Positions 1-8,820 of a stretch of DNA of 45,661 bases are shown here, in pieces. Every line of letters begins with the position of its first letter. Positions within the stretch are counted from its first letter, which is position 1. This stretch comes from a bacterium BMS3Abin03 (GTDB taxonomy: Bacteria > Bacteroidota > Ignavibacteria > Ignavibacteriales > Ignavibacteriaceae): contig BDSV01000190.1 in NCBI GenBank assembly GCA_002898075.1, positions 1 to 45,661 of the forward strand, given 5' to 3'. The notes under the pieces were generated by a model. It was not told where the DNA came from. It worked only from the letters and a program-made list of their open reading frames with translations, and did not search any database. The position numbers were made by a program, and so were the translations under genes.

Positions 1-288
1 GCTCGATGAACTTGGCAGCCGTTATGGTTGGACAAGATCAAACAGCCAGCTCGATGAACTTGGCAGCCGTTATGGTTGGGCAAGATCAAACAGCCAGCTC
101 GATGAACTTGGCAGCCGTTATGGTTGGACAAGATCAAACAGCCAGCTCGATGAACTTGGCAGCCGTTATGGTTGGGCAAGATCAAACAGCCAGCTCGATG
201 AACTTGGCAGCCGTTATGGTTGGGCAAGATCAAACAGCCAGCTCGATGAACTTGGCAGTCGTTATGGCTGGGCAAGATAAGTCCTTAC
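1..288. repeat. Tandem 48-bp repeat array (six units)
   Basis: Six head-to-tail 48-bp units begin at 1, 49, 97, 145, 193 and 241. Units 1-5 are identical except for one A/G site (A in units 1 and 3, G in 2, 4 and 5). That pattern suggests units 1-2 and 3-4 arose by a 96-bp duplication. Unit 6 carries extra changes and breaks off near 280. The array starts exactly on a unit boundary at the window edge, so more copies may lie to the left. The near-identity points to recent expansion or homogenisation. Confidence 0.97.
2..280 (+). CDS. 3' end of a repeat-containing protein (partial, tentative)
   Basis: Reading from base 2, the frame is open across all six repeats and stops at TAA 278-280. It encodes the 16-residue unit LDELGSRYGWARSNSQ; the fifth-last residue before RSNSQ is Thr in units 1 and 3 and Ala elsewhere. 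I prefer this frame because two of the substitutions in the last unit (AGC to AGT and GGT to GGC) are silent here but change amino acids in the alternative frame (6-302, unit MNLAAVMVGQDQTASS). The evidence is mixed: the recurring A/G variant is silent in the other frame and Thr/Ala here. A strong terminator at 368-399 fits a gene ending here. The protein starts outside the window, and I do not recognise the repeat or its function. The array may also be non-coding. Confidence 0.4.
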   Translation, partial: LDELGSRYGWTRSNSQLDELGSRYGWARSNSQLDELGSRYGWTRSNSQLDELGSRYGWARSNSQLDELGSRYGWARSNSQLDELGSRYGWAR

Positions 289-367
289 CTGAATTCATTT
301 AGGTATGGTAAAACCATAAAGGGTTTTTTACGGTAATAATGAATTAGTTCTCCAAATTGCCTACTTT

Positions 368-399
368 AAAAAGCCTTCATGTTCATGAAGGCTTTTTTT
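368..399 (+). terminator. Rho-independent terminator
   Basis: A 13-bp perfect stem (368-380 with 385-397) closes a GTTC loop and runs into a T tract. The A-rich 5' side and T-rich 3' side make it usable in both directions. It lies about 90 bases after the stop of the repeat-encoding frame and before the next gene, so it probably ends that transcript. Confidence 0.9.
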
Positions 400-533
400 A
401 TTAATCGACAAGTATATTTTTTTCGAATAGACTTTTTATTATAAATAGATAAAACGTATTTTTTGTATATACATTTTTTTTATTTAATTTATAATTTTTG
501 TAAATATTAATCATTATTTCTTTTTCCTATCAC

Positions 534-3500
534 ATGATTAAATACTTGTTACTATTCCTCTTGTTAACCTCATCGACGAATTACTCTCAGGAAATTATAA
601 ATATTAGTATTTCTAAGCAGGGCAGTGAACTCTTAGCACCATCATATAATTATGACGGCTCGATCTATATTTCGCTTAAGCATTTATCGAACGCTGTTGA
701 TGCAGGATACAACTATGATAGAAATACCGGGAAAATCGTAATAAGGTTTTCTAAATATACCCTGACGGCAACTGCAAATAATCCTTATTTAATTGTAAAG
801 GAAAATGCTACCGGCAAATTTAAAACCTTTCAACTTCCGACATCTATACATTTAGTAGGCAGTCAATTATTTGTTCCATTAAATTCTGTTCTGAATATAT
901 TTAATCAAATCTCTGATGCAAGGATTGCTATAATAAGTCCCGGGAAGTTATTTATAAAGGAAAAAACCAACCTGTTTGGGAATGAATTGCTGAATGTGCA
1001 GGTTGAAAATCAGAAGGATCAATCTGATGTAAAAGTAGAAACGATAAACAGAGCCAAGTATTCAATTCAAAGATATAACAAGAACACATATTATATCTTA
1101 TTAAGAAACTCATCCATATTTCCCGATGTTAAAAAACATTTAATCTCGACCGGTATAGTCAATGAAATAAATATTGAAGAGTTTGGTAAAGATGTTTTAT
1201 TAAAGATAAAATTCAGCGATGTTTCTACTGCTCTTGATATTATAGAAGCACCGAATAAAAGCGAGGTTAGTTTTCGTTTTTTCAAAAGAGAGAAATCGGG
1301 CTGGTATGAGAAAGAGAGTAAACATTTTAAGGTTATTTACCGTGAAAGCCATGCCCATCTTGTTAATCATATTCTAAGCAGTGCAGAGAATGCGCTGAGA
1401 AGATTGAGAACTATTTTTAACTATACTCCAACCGAAAAGATAGTTATTAATACTTATGATGTAAGTGATTATGGCTTCGGCGCAACTACCACGGTTCCTC
1501 AAAATTATATCCGGTTGGAAATCGAATCGTTGGAGCCGGGTTATGAAGCTGTTCTGTATAACGAAAGAATTCAATGGTTGATAAGCCATGAATTAGTTCA
1601 CATTGTAGTTAATGATCAGGCATCGAGTCTTGAAAATGCTTTTCGTAGTATATTCGGAAAAGTTCCGCCCGAGAAAATACAGCCGTTTACAATAATCTAT
1701 AGTATATTAACAAATTTTACACGTTATTCCCCCCGCTGGTACCAGGAAGGTATTGCGGTGTTTATGGAAACATGGCTTAGCGGCGGCTATGGCAGAACCC
1801 TCGGTAATTTTGATGAGATGTATTTTCGTACTTTGGTTTTCGAAGGAAAACAAATCCCTTCTTATTGGGATATCGAAACAATTCTCACGCATAATTCTAT
1901 ATTTCTGCAGAGCATTTATTATTTCTATGGAACACGGTTTGTATCTTACCTGGCAATAAAATATGGTGTTCAGAAATTAATAAATTGGTATAAGACTTAT
2001 CCTAATCAAAATCTTCAGGGGTTCATAGGCAAGTTTAAAGAAGTTTTTAACCTGAATTTTTATGCTGCCTGGGATGATTTTGCTAAAACCGAAGTCACAT
2101 TTCAAAAAGAAAATTTAAGGATCCTTAAAGGAGCAAATTTAACCAAAACAAGAACTCTTACTCCGGATGTTTTTGGATGGGTCACAGATCCGTATTTTGA
2201 TCAGCGGACTTTATCAATCATTTATGGGTATCATCGTTCCGGTCATCTGGCAACTTTGCAGAAGTTTCACTTGCTAACCAAAGAGTCCGAAGATATCGTT
2301 ACGTTGCCGACTCCAAGTATGTTCCAGGTAGCATCAACAGCGTTTGATGAAAATAACAACCTGTTCTTTTTTACTACAAATAACAATAGATTATTCCGCG
2401 ATGTTTGGGTAGTTGATCTAAGAACCAGAGATAAAAAAATTCTATTTCCCGATAGCAGAATTGGAAATATTACGGTAAGTTCATCTACACATGATCTTTG
2501 GGGTGTACAGCAGCGGGGCGGTATTTCCACGCTAATTGTTTCACCTTATCCGTATAATTCTCTCATACCTGTTATGTCGTTTAACTTTGGAGAAGAATTA
2601 AGCCATTTAGCAGTTACACCTTCGGGTAAAAAACTTGCGGCTGTTTTGCACAGAGCTACCGGTGAACAATCAATCATAATATTTAATACAAAAGATTTAG
2701 TTGAAGACGGTCCCGTCTCTTTTGAAACAATTACCTCATCGGGGTCACCGGAAAATCCATCCTGGAACAAAGATGAAAGCACATTGTTTTGGAATGCTTA
2801 TACTAACGGTGTATCTAATATTTATAGATATGATTTTAATGATTCAGCGAAGGTAGCCCTTACTAATTGTTTAACAGGTATTTTCAAACCTATAGCGCTT
2901 AGCCCGGATTCTCTCTTTGCATTCAAATTTACTCTTGATGGTTTTGTGCCCGTAATTATTGCCAATAAAAAAGCCGACTACCTGCCTGCAATTCACTATT
3001 ACGGTCAGAAGATACTGGATAAAGATCCGGAAGTGATTAATTGGGTTTTGAAAGATGCCGAGAAATCTGTTAATCAAAAAAGTTTTACTAAAGAAAAACC
3101 TTATAATCCCCTGGCAAACCTTCACCTGCATTCATTGGTTCCTGTTATAAGCGGCTTTCAGAGCCAGATAGTGTTAGGAGTATTTACACATATTTCCGAT
3201 CCGTTATTGATACATGATTTTACCATGGAAATTGGTGTATCCCCGTTTAACGAAACACCGAGTTATCCGTTCTTCCATTTAAGTTTAAAATATAACTATC
3301 TGCAAAGATTCTTTATAGAATATGTTTACAACGGTGCTGATTTCTTCGATCTGTTTAATTCAAGAAAAAGAGGTATGATAGGTTCTAAATTTAAACTTGG
3401 GAATTATTATTATTGGCTGTACGATAAACCTCATACGATTAAACAATCAACCTCACTAACTCTTTTTAGGGGAGTGGAATTTATAAATGATAACCTTGTC

Positions 3501-4166
3501 AGAGTTTCACAACCCGATTTTTTGGTACTTGCTACAAATATAACTTCAAAATATTTGCGGAGAACTATAGGTAGTTCCGACTATGAACAGGGAAATACGA
3601 TTTCCTTAACTTTTACATTATACGCTACAAAGTTCGAAAACCCTCAATTTTTACCTAACAGCTACCTGGAATATGACAGATATTTATTATGGATAGCGAA
3701 TCATAATGTGCTTCATCTGAAATTAGCCGGCGGATATTTACTGGATAATGAAAGTGTTATTCAAGGTAAGTTTTATTTTGGCGGATTCGGTAACAGAGCT
3801 GTTGATAACGGTTTGATTCGACAATTCCGTAAAGTTTTCCGGTATCCCGGTCTTCCTATCTACAGCTTGATGACAGGTAAATTTTTCAAATTTATGTTAG
3901 AAAATGACTTTCCGCCGATCCGCGTGAGTGGCTGGGCTTTGTGGAATCAGTATATCAATCATTTCGATTTTTCAATTTATTCCCAAACACTCATAACTCA
4001 GAGCGATATAGGGAATTATTGGGTTGATTTAGGTGCCCAAATGGATATAAAATTCAAACATTGGTTTAACCTGGAGTCAACTTTGTCGGCAGGAATTGCC
4101 AAAGCATGGTCTGAAAAGATGAATAATTGGGAATGGTTTATATCGTTAAAACTTCTCAAAGATTAA
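534..4166 (+). CDS. Secreted MA-type metallopeptidase with beta-propeller and barrel-like C-terminus
   Basis: This 1210-residue exported protein appears to fuse several modules. Residues 1-19 form a signal peptide. About 30-135 resembles the copper-amine-oxidase N-terminal-like stalk domain, and about 150-255 is AMIN-like. A gluzincin-type peptidase region (about 258-545) carries SHELVHIVV with H352, E353 and H356, and WYQEG with E405 as the likely third zinc ligand, as in peptidase MA families. About 545-840 has repeated WD40/TolB-like propeller strands. About 890-1210 is rich in alternating aromatic strands, like an outer-membrane beta-barrel, and ends in KLLKD rather than a terminal Phe. 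It would therefore sit at the outer membrane with a periplasmic or surface protease. There is no Shine-Dalgarno before the ATG. The substrate is unknown. The domain order is my reading; the HExxH/E motif is the firmest part. Confidence 0.85.
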   Translation: MIKYLLLFLLLTSSTNYSQEIINISISKQGSELLAPSYNYDGSIYISLKHLSNAVDAGYNYDRNTGKIVIRFSKYTLTATANNPYLIVKENATGKFKTFQLPTSIHLVGSQLFVPLNSVLNIFNQISDARIAIISPGKLFIKEKTNLFGNELLNVQVENQKDQSDVKVETINRAKYSIQRYNKNTYYILLRNSSIFPDVKKHLISTGIVNEINIEEFGKDVLLKIKFSDVSTALDIIEAPNKSEVSFRFFKREKSGWYEKESKHFKVIYRESHAHLVNHILSSAENALRRLRTIFNYTPTEKIVINTYDVSDYGFGATTTVPQNYIRLEIESLEPGYEAVLYNERIQWLISHELVHIVVNDQASSLENAFRSIFGKVPPEKIQPFTIIYSILTNFTRYSPRWYQEGIAVFMETWLSGGYGRTLGNFDEMYFRTLVFEGKQIPSYWDIETILTHNSIFLQSIYYFYGTRFVSYLAIKYGVQKLINWYKTYPNQNLQGFIGKFKEVFNLNFYAAWDDFAKTEVTFQKENLRILKGANLTKTRTLTPDVFGWVTDPYFDQRTLSIIYGYHRSGHLATLQKFHLLTKESEDIVTLPTPSMFQVASTAFDENNNLFFFTTNNNRLFRDVWVVDLRTRDKKILFPDSRIGNITVSSSTHDLWGVQQRGGISTLIVSPYPYNSLIPVMSFNFGEELSHLAVTPSGKKLAAVLHRATGEQSIIIFNTKDLVEDGPVSFETITSSGSPENPSWNKDESTLFWNAYTNGVSNIYRYDFNDSAKVALTNCLTGIFKPIALSPDSLFAFKFTLDGFVPVIIANKKADYLPAIHYYGQKILDKDPEVINWVLKDAEKSVNQKSFTKEKPYNPLANLHLHSLVPVISGFQSQIVLGVFTHISDPLLIHDFTMEIGVSPFNETPSYPFFHLSLKYNYLQRFFIEYVYNGADFFDLFNSRKRGMIGSKFKLGNYYYWLYDKPHTIKQSTSLTLFRGVEFINDNLVRVSQPDFLVLATNITSKYLRRTIGSSDYEQGNTISLTFTLYATKFENPQFLPNSYLEYDRYLLWIANHNVLHLKLAGGYLLDNESVIQGKFYFGGFGNRAVDNGLIRQFRKVFRYPGLPIYSLMTGKFFKFMLENDFPPIRVSGWALWNQYINHFDFSIYSQTLITQSDIGNYWVDLGAQMDIKFKHWFNLESTLSAGIAKAWSEKMNNWEWFISLKLLKD

Positions 4167-4187
4167 CTATTCCATTAGGTATAAAAT

Positions 4188-4216
4188 TTGTTTGTAATTA
4201 GTTTGTATTCTATAAT
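4188..4216 (+). promoter_or_regulatory. Candidate sigma-70-type promoter
   Basis: TTGTTT (4188-4193) is separated by 17 bases from a perfect TATAAT (4211-4216), 42 bases before the ATG of the GAF-kinase gene at 4258. The spacing is ideal, but the region is AT-rich, so chance matches are likely. Confidence 0.4.
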
Positions 4217-4257
4217 ATATATCTCTAAATAATTGAGACAATACTGATCGGACGAAA

Positions 4258-5571
4258 ATGAAATTCTCTGAGTTCAAAAAAAATATAGACGACGGGTTTA
4301 GAGGCTCTATTACCGGTGAAGAAACATCAGAAAAAGTAAAGAACCTTGAAGCAATTCTTAATATCATTAATACTATCAATCGTACTCTTATCCTTAATGA
4401 TGTTCTTGAACTTGTGCTGAAAAATGCAATCCGGCTTACAAATTCAGAAAGAGGATTTATTGTTCTTGAGAATGATGATAAAAAGTTGGAATATAAGTTG
4501 GGACTCGATTCAAATAATAATGAGCTTGACGAGGAGTTATTTAAAGTAAGCAATACCGTAGTTAAAGATGTTTTTACAACGGGTCAATCTTTATTCCTCG
4601 AAGGAGCGCAAAGCGATATTGAATTCAATACGACAAAAAGTATTTTAAAACTCGACTTGCAGACAATCCTCTGTTCTCCCTTAATTACCGACAGTAAAAA
4701 GATCGGTGTTATTTATGTCGATAGCAAACACCTTCAGAAAATAAAAGTAAGAGAAATAACCGGTACTTTTGAGATACTTGCAGGACAGGCAGCAGTTGCA
4801 ATAAGAAATGCACAATTATATGACGGACAGATTGAAGCTTACAATGCATTGCAGGAAGCAAATACCCTGTTAATTGAAGCGGAAAGAAAAACATTAAAAT
4901 CAAGTATCGATGCCGAGATCGGGCAATCTCTTCAGGGGCTTGTACATCTCGCACTGCTTGAAACCGAAAGCTTGATGAGAACTATTGAGAGGACTCAGAA
5001 AGATTTTGAATCGAAGGTTACTAACAACGGTGAATCTTTGTTGTTTGACCGGTTGAAATTAAAATCGAAAGTTGCGATTGACAGTATAAGAAGCATCCAA
5101 AAGTATGCGCAGGTTCTGCTTGAAACATCCATATTGAATTTAAATATGGATACCGGGGACTTGAACAGAACTATTCAATCTGTAATTAAGTATCTATCCC
5201 CGATGAAAAAATACAACCTTGCAACTTTTAAAACCGAGTTTAATAATATTCCGACTTTAAATTATGATTCTGAACAAATACAACATCTACTGGTCCATCT
5301 TTTTGAAAATGCAGTGGATGTTAAAAGAGATGCTACTATTACTATAAAAACTTCCGAAAAAGATAAAAAGATAATAATTGATATTGAAGATAACGGTCCC
5401 GGATTTCCGCCGGAAATGATTAAATCTCCGTTCGGAAATTTCGTTAACAATAAAGGAAGCTACGGGCTTTTCCTCTGCAAGAGTATTGTTAACAGGCATA
5501 AGGGTGAAATAAATATTATCGATTCGAAAAAAGGAGCACTAATAAGAATCTCTCTACCGGTAAATCAATAA
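4258..5571 (+). CDS. GAF-domain sensor with HATPase (histidine-kinase-like)
   Basis: This 437-residue protein has no signal peptide or membrane segment, so it is probably a cytoplasmic sensor. A GAF domain covers about residues 30-190 (for example RGFIVLENDD and IGVIYVDSK). A helical region follows at about 195-300. A C-terminal HATPase has an N-box (LFENAVDV), a G1 box (DIEDNGPGFPPE) and a G2-like box (GSYGLFLCKSIV). I see no canonical SHELRTP-type H-box in the helical region; HLALLETE near residue 237 is a possible but unconvincing acceptor site. The stop TAA shares its last base with the ATG of the next kinase gene (TAATG), so the two are probably translationally coupled and work together. 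The GAF ligand cannot be told from the sequence. Confidence 0.88.
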   Translation: MKFSEFKKNIDDGFRGSITGEETSEKVKNLEAILNIINTINRTLILNDVLELVLKNAIRLTNSERGFIVLENDDKKLEYKLGLDSNNNELDEELFKVSNTVVKDVFTTGQSLFLEGAQSDIEFNTTKSILKLDLQTILCSPLITDSKKIGVIYVDSKHLQKIKVREITGTFEILAGQAAVAIRNAQLYDGQIEAYNALQEANTLLIEAERKTLKSSIDAEIGQSLQGLVHLALLETESLMRTIERTQKDFESKVTNNGESLLFDRLKLKSKVAIDSIRSIQKYAQVLLETSILNLNMDTGDLNRTIQSVIKYLSPMKKYNLATFKTEFNNIPTLNYDSEQIQHLLVHLFENAVDVKRDATITIKTSEKDKKIIIDIEDNGPGFPPEMIKSPFGNFVNNKGSYGLFLCKSIVNRHKGEINIIDSKKGALIRISLPVNQ

Positions 5572-7085
5572 TGACAGATTCATTTTTAAAATATTTTAAA
5601 ATACTTTATGATCAAATTCGCTTTCCTATACAGGTTGTGAATGTAGATGGAAACATTGTTTATGTAAATGAAGTATTTACTATCCAGTGGGGCTATACTT
5701 TTTCGGAGCTAAAAGAATATAATGTATTTAGTGATCCCGAACTTGGCAGGAACGGTGTGCAAGATCTTATAAAGAAAGCTTTGGATGATAAAAAATATTC
5801 TACGGCGGAAAACTATTCAGACTCGTTGTTGGTAAACAGGGATGTCGCCGTTCCGTTATTGCGCTCCAGCATCTTCCCGGTAGAATTTGACGATGAATCA
5901 TTTGCAGTTCTTTTGCATGAAGATAAAACGGAAGCCGTTCTTACCGAAGAGGAAATAAAAAAAGCAAGGGACGCTAGCCATGAATCCGAAAGACTTAAAA
6001 ATACATTTCTAAATGTTTTATCGCATGAATTAAGAACTCCCTTAAATATCATACTTGGTTATTCTACTATTATCAGAGAGAATTTGAAGGATAAATTTAG
6101 CGCGGAAGAAAAAGTATATCTGGATAATCTCTATTCCGGCAGTTCCCGTTTGTTTAAAAGTATTACTCAAATGCTTGAGTTTGCTCAAATTGAAGCCGGC
6201 AATTACAGAATGAGCGTTGACTCTTATGATTTAGTTGAAGTTGTAAATGGATGCATAAATAAGAACAGGCAGAATGCATTAGACAAGAAAATAGATATCA
6301 AAGCCAAGTTTGCAAAAAAGAAAATTTTTGTGGATATGGATTTGCAGTGTACCGAAACTGCAATAAATAATCTAATGGATAATGCCATTAAGTTTACACT
6401 GCAGGGGTTTATCGATATTGAAGTTGAGCTTCTTGCAGAACGCGGTCTTGCAACATGTAAAATTAAAGATACGGGAATAGGAATCTCCTCCGAATACCTG
6501 GATCATTTATATCAGCCCTTTAGCCAGGAAGAAATGAACATAGGCAGAAATTTTGAAGGCAATGGTTTAGGGTTAGCATTATCAAAAAGATATATAGAAA
6601 AAATGGGCGGTTCGATTCTTGTAGATAGTATTAAAGGTGTTGGAACTACGTTTACAATTACTTTGCCGCTGTCAAAAGTACAGCATCCTGATATTCATGA
6701 ACAGCCGGGTACCGAGACCTCGGGAGCAAATAAAATATTAATGCTCGATGAATCTGGCGAATCATTTGAACTGATAAAAGCGTTTCTAAAAGGCGAATAT
6801 CAATTTGAAATTAGAAAGTTTAGAGATTTCAATATCGCTACCATAGCCGATGATGAATATTCATTTTTGATTTTGGATGTTCCGCAGAATTTCTGGGATA
6901 AGAGTCTTAAGCTGGTCAAGCAAATAAAAGATACCGATCCTTACAAACGTCCGATACTCGTTCTATCGAGCGAATTTATGCATGATAAGATTGCACAGTT
7001 TTATCAAGCCGGCGCCGACAAGTTTTTAGTGAAACCGTTTACCAGAAATGATTTGATAACGGCTATAGGAAAAATATCCGCATAA
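5571..7085 (+). CDS. Hybrid histidine kinase (PAS-HisKA-HATPase-REC)
   Basis: This is a 504-residue cytoplasmic hybrid kinase. A PAS domain lies at about 10-125 (VVNVDGNIVYVNEVF). HisKA has the H-box SHELRTPLN with phospho-acceptor H152. The HATPase at about 250-370 shows the N-box NNLMDNAIKFT, G1 KDTGIGIS and G2 GLGLALSKRYIE. A C-terminal receiver at about 385-504 keeps an acidic start (MLDES), probable phospho-acceptor D436 (LILDVP) and K488 (FLVKPF). All catalytic elements look intact. It overlaps the upstream GAF-HATPase gene by one base. No separate response regulator or output gene lies alongside, so the phosphate may stay within this pair or pass to a regulator elsewhere. Confidence 0.92.
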   Translation: MTDSFLKYFKILYDQIRFPIQVVNVDGNIVYVNEVFTIQWGYTFSELKEYNVFSDPELGRNGVQDLIKKALDDKKYSTAENYSDSLLVNRDVAVPLLRSSIFPVEFDDESFAVLLHEDKTEAVLTEEEIKKARDASHESERLKNTFLNVLSHELRTPLNIILGYSTIIRENLKDKFSAEEKVYLDNLYSGSSRLFKSITQMLEFAQIEAGNYRMSVDSYDLVEVVNGCINKNRQNALDKKIDIKAKFAKKKIFVDMDLQCTETAINNLMDNAIKFTLQGFIDIEVELLAERGLATCKIKDTGIGISSEYLDHLYQPFSQEEMNIGRNFEGNGLGLALSKRYIEKMGGSILVDSIKGVGTTFTITLPLSKVQHPDIHEQPGTETSGANKILMLDESGESFELIKAFLKGEYQFEIRKFRDFNIATIADDEYSFLILDVPQNFWDKSLKLVKQIKDTDPYKRPILVLSSEFMHDKIAQFYQAGADKFLVKPFTRNDLITAIGKISA

Positions 7086-7135
7086 TTAATCTATCCTTTT
7101 AATTTATTATTCCGTTGGAAAGTTTAAAATAAAAA

Positions 7136-7209
7136 AACCCGGCAGCGGGGTGTCTACCGGGTTGACTCTATAATTGTTCCAGACGATGGGGGTACATCTG
7201 GAAGAGTCA
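7136..7209 (+). other. Hairpin-rich non-coding stretch (possible structured RNA)
   Basis: Two adjacent hairpins follow the kinase operon. Stem 1 pairs AACCCGG (7136-7142) with CCGGGTT (7157-7163) around a G-rich 14-base loop. Stem 2 is two-part: TTCCAGA (7177-7183) with TCTGGAA (7197-7203), stacked on TGACTC (7163-7168) with GAGTCA (7204-7209), leaving an 8-base bulge on the 5' side only. There is no T tract directly after either stem; the nearest is about 15 bases further on (7224-7230). It is therefore not a classic terminator, though it could act as one. I recognise no known RNA family. The strand is assumed from the flanking genes. Confidence 0.45.
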
Positions 7210-7346
7210 TTCGAAAAATAAAATTTTTTTACCATTTATTCAAATAAAGTGCCGAATAATATTTCACCCTTCGATTTTTGTATGTTCACTGCGGGATTTA
7301 TATTGCATCGTCCAAAATTAATGTTATTAATGAAATCGATACAACA

Positions 7347-8798
7347 ATGTACAATAGAATAATTCAATCTTTTTCCTGTTTAACAAATAGTCACATCTTA
7401 TTTTTTGTTCTGTTGATCGTATCCGCAAATGTATTACGTGCACAGGATGAAGTTCCATTAGAAGGGAAATGGACAGGTAAATTATCTGTCGGAGGAATAA
7501 AGCTGTTATTGGTTTTCAACGTTAGCAAAGATGATAGTAACGGTTATACTGCTACTATGGACAGCCCCGATCAAAATGCTTTTGGTATCCCGGTTTCTTC
7601 GGTTACCATTAATGGCGATAAAGTTCTATTTGAAGTTGAATCGATCTCCGGTATTTATAAAGGTGTATTTGACACTGATAGCGCAGCTATTACGGGCAAC
7701 TGGATACAAGGCGGCGGCAACTACCCTGTACGTTTAACTAAAATCGGTAAAGTTGAAGTACCTAACAGACCACAAAATCCAAAAGAACCTTTTCCATATA
7801 AAAGCGAAAGGGTTAATTTCCGGAATGAAGTTGATAGCATTACTCTTGCAGGTACGCTAACCTATCCGGATAAAGATAGCATCAGGGCAGTAGCCGTTTT
7901 AATTTCCGGTTCAGGTCCGCAGGATAGAGACGAGACAATTTTAAGGCACAAACCGTTTCTCGTACTCTCAGATTATTTAACAAGAAACGGCATTGCCTGT
8001 TTAAGGGTTGATGACCGGGGTGTTGGAGAATCTGAGGGCGATTTTAGCACTGCCACAACATTTGATTTTGTAACCGACGTTCGAGCTGCCGTTAATTATT
8101 TGAGAACCCGGAACGAATTGGCAAATGTAAAAATTGGTCTCATCGGGCATAGCGAAGGCGGGCTGATAGCACCTCTGGTAGCCGGGAATGATCCCGATAT
8201 ATTTTTTATTGTGCTAATGGCTGCTCCCGGTGTTAGAGGAGATAGTCTTCTTTTACTACAGCAAAGAGCGATTGGCAAAGCTTCCGGCTTTACGGAGGAT
8301 AGAATAAATGAGAATGAATCGGTAAATAGAAAAATATTTAATTTGATTCTGAATAACGATAACGATGAAATTATTAAACCGCAAATAAAACATATACTAT
8401 CCGGTTATCTTAAATGGATGATGGAAGAGAATTATATAGATGATGAGTCCGACTATAATTATATAAACGGGCAGTTAGAAATACTTTTATCTCCCTGGTT
8501 TAAAACATTTCTCAGGTACAATCCCGAACCGGCACTGGAAAAATTAAAATGCTATGTATTGGCAATTAACGGTGAAAAAGATGTGCAGGTCCCTCCCGAA
8601 GAAAATTTACATGCAATTGAACAAGCTCTGTTAAAAGGAGGCAACAATAAATCGTTAGTAAAGGAATTAAAAGGATTAAATCACTTGTTTCAAACTGCTG
8701 ATACCGGGCTGCCTTCGGAGTACGGTACAATTGAAGAAACAATTTCACCCGATGTGCTGAAATTAATCGGCGATTGGATCAAAAATATCACCCGATAG
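7347..8798 (+). CDS. Exported alpha/beta hydrolase (S33-like)
   Basis: This secreted serine hydrolase has 483 residues from the ATG at 7347. I chose that start over an in-frame ATG at 7278 because it begins a typical signal peptide (hydrophobic core LFFVLLIVSANVL, cleavage near RAQ). An N-terminal beta-rich domain with the GKWTGKL motif resembles modules found before bacterial alpha/beta hydrolases. The catalytic domain has the nucleophile elbow GHSEGG (S269), Asp in GEKDVQVP (D412) and His in LKGLNHLF (H446), giving a full triad. The substrate is unknown; related proteins are esterases or peptidases. Short gaps to the next two genes suggest one transcript. Confidence 0.88.
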   Translation: MYNRIIQSFSCLTNSHILFFVLLIVSANVLRAQDEVPLEGKWTGKLSVGGIKLLLVFNVSKDDSNGYTATMDSPDQNAFGIPVSSVTINGDKVLFEVESISGIYKGVFDTDSAAITGNWIQGGGNYPVRLTKIGKVEVPNRPQNPKEPFPYKSERVNFRNEVDSITLAGTLTYPDKDSIRAVAVLISGSGPQDRDETILRHKPFLVLSDYLTRNGIACLRVDDRGVGESEGDFSTATTFDFVTDVRAAVNYLRTRNELANVKIGLIGHSEGGLIAPLVAGNDPDIFFIVLMAAPGVRGDSLLLLQQRAIGKASGFTEDRINENESVNRKIFNLILNNDNDEIIKPQIKHILSGYLKWMMEENYIDDESDYNYINGQLEILLSPWFKTFLRYNPEPALEKLKCYVLAINGEKDVQVPPEENLHAIEQALLKGGNNKSLVKELKGLNHLFQTADTGLPSEYGTIEETISPDVLKLIGDWIKNITR

Positions 8799-8820
8799 TA
8801 TTTTTAAGAAAATTAATTTT

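Noticed and set aside
1-288. Possible CRISPR array
   Set aside because: Units are directly abutting, with no unique spacers and no cas genes near.
6-302. Open frame with unit MNLAAVMVGQDQTASS across the repeat array
   Set aside because: Open only because the unit length is a multiple of three. Two substitutions in the last unit alter amino acids in this frame but are silent in frame 2. I keep it as an alternative, not as a gene.
7136-7209. c-di-GMP riboswitch
   Set aside because: One loop has a short GCGGGG stretch like the class I switch, but the conserved core motifs are missing.
7278-7346. Upstream ATG extension of the hydrolase
   Set aside because: The added 23 residues would bury the signal peptide; ATG 7347 gives a normal leader.
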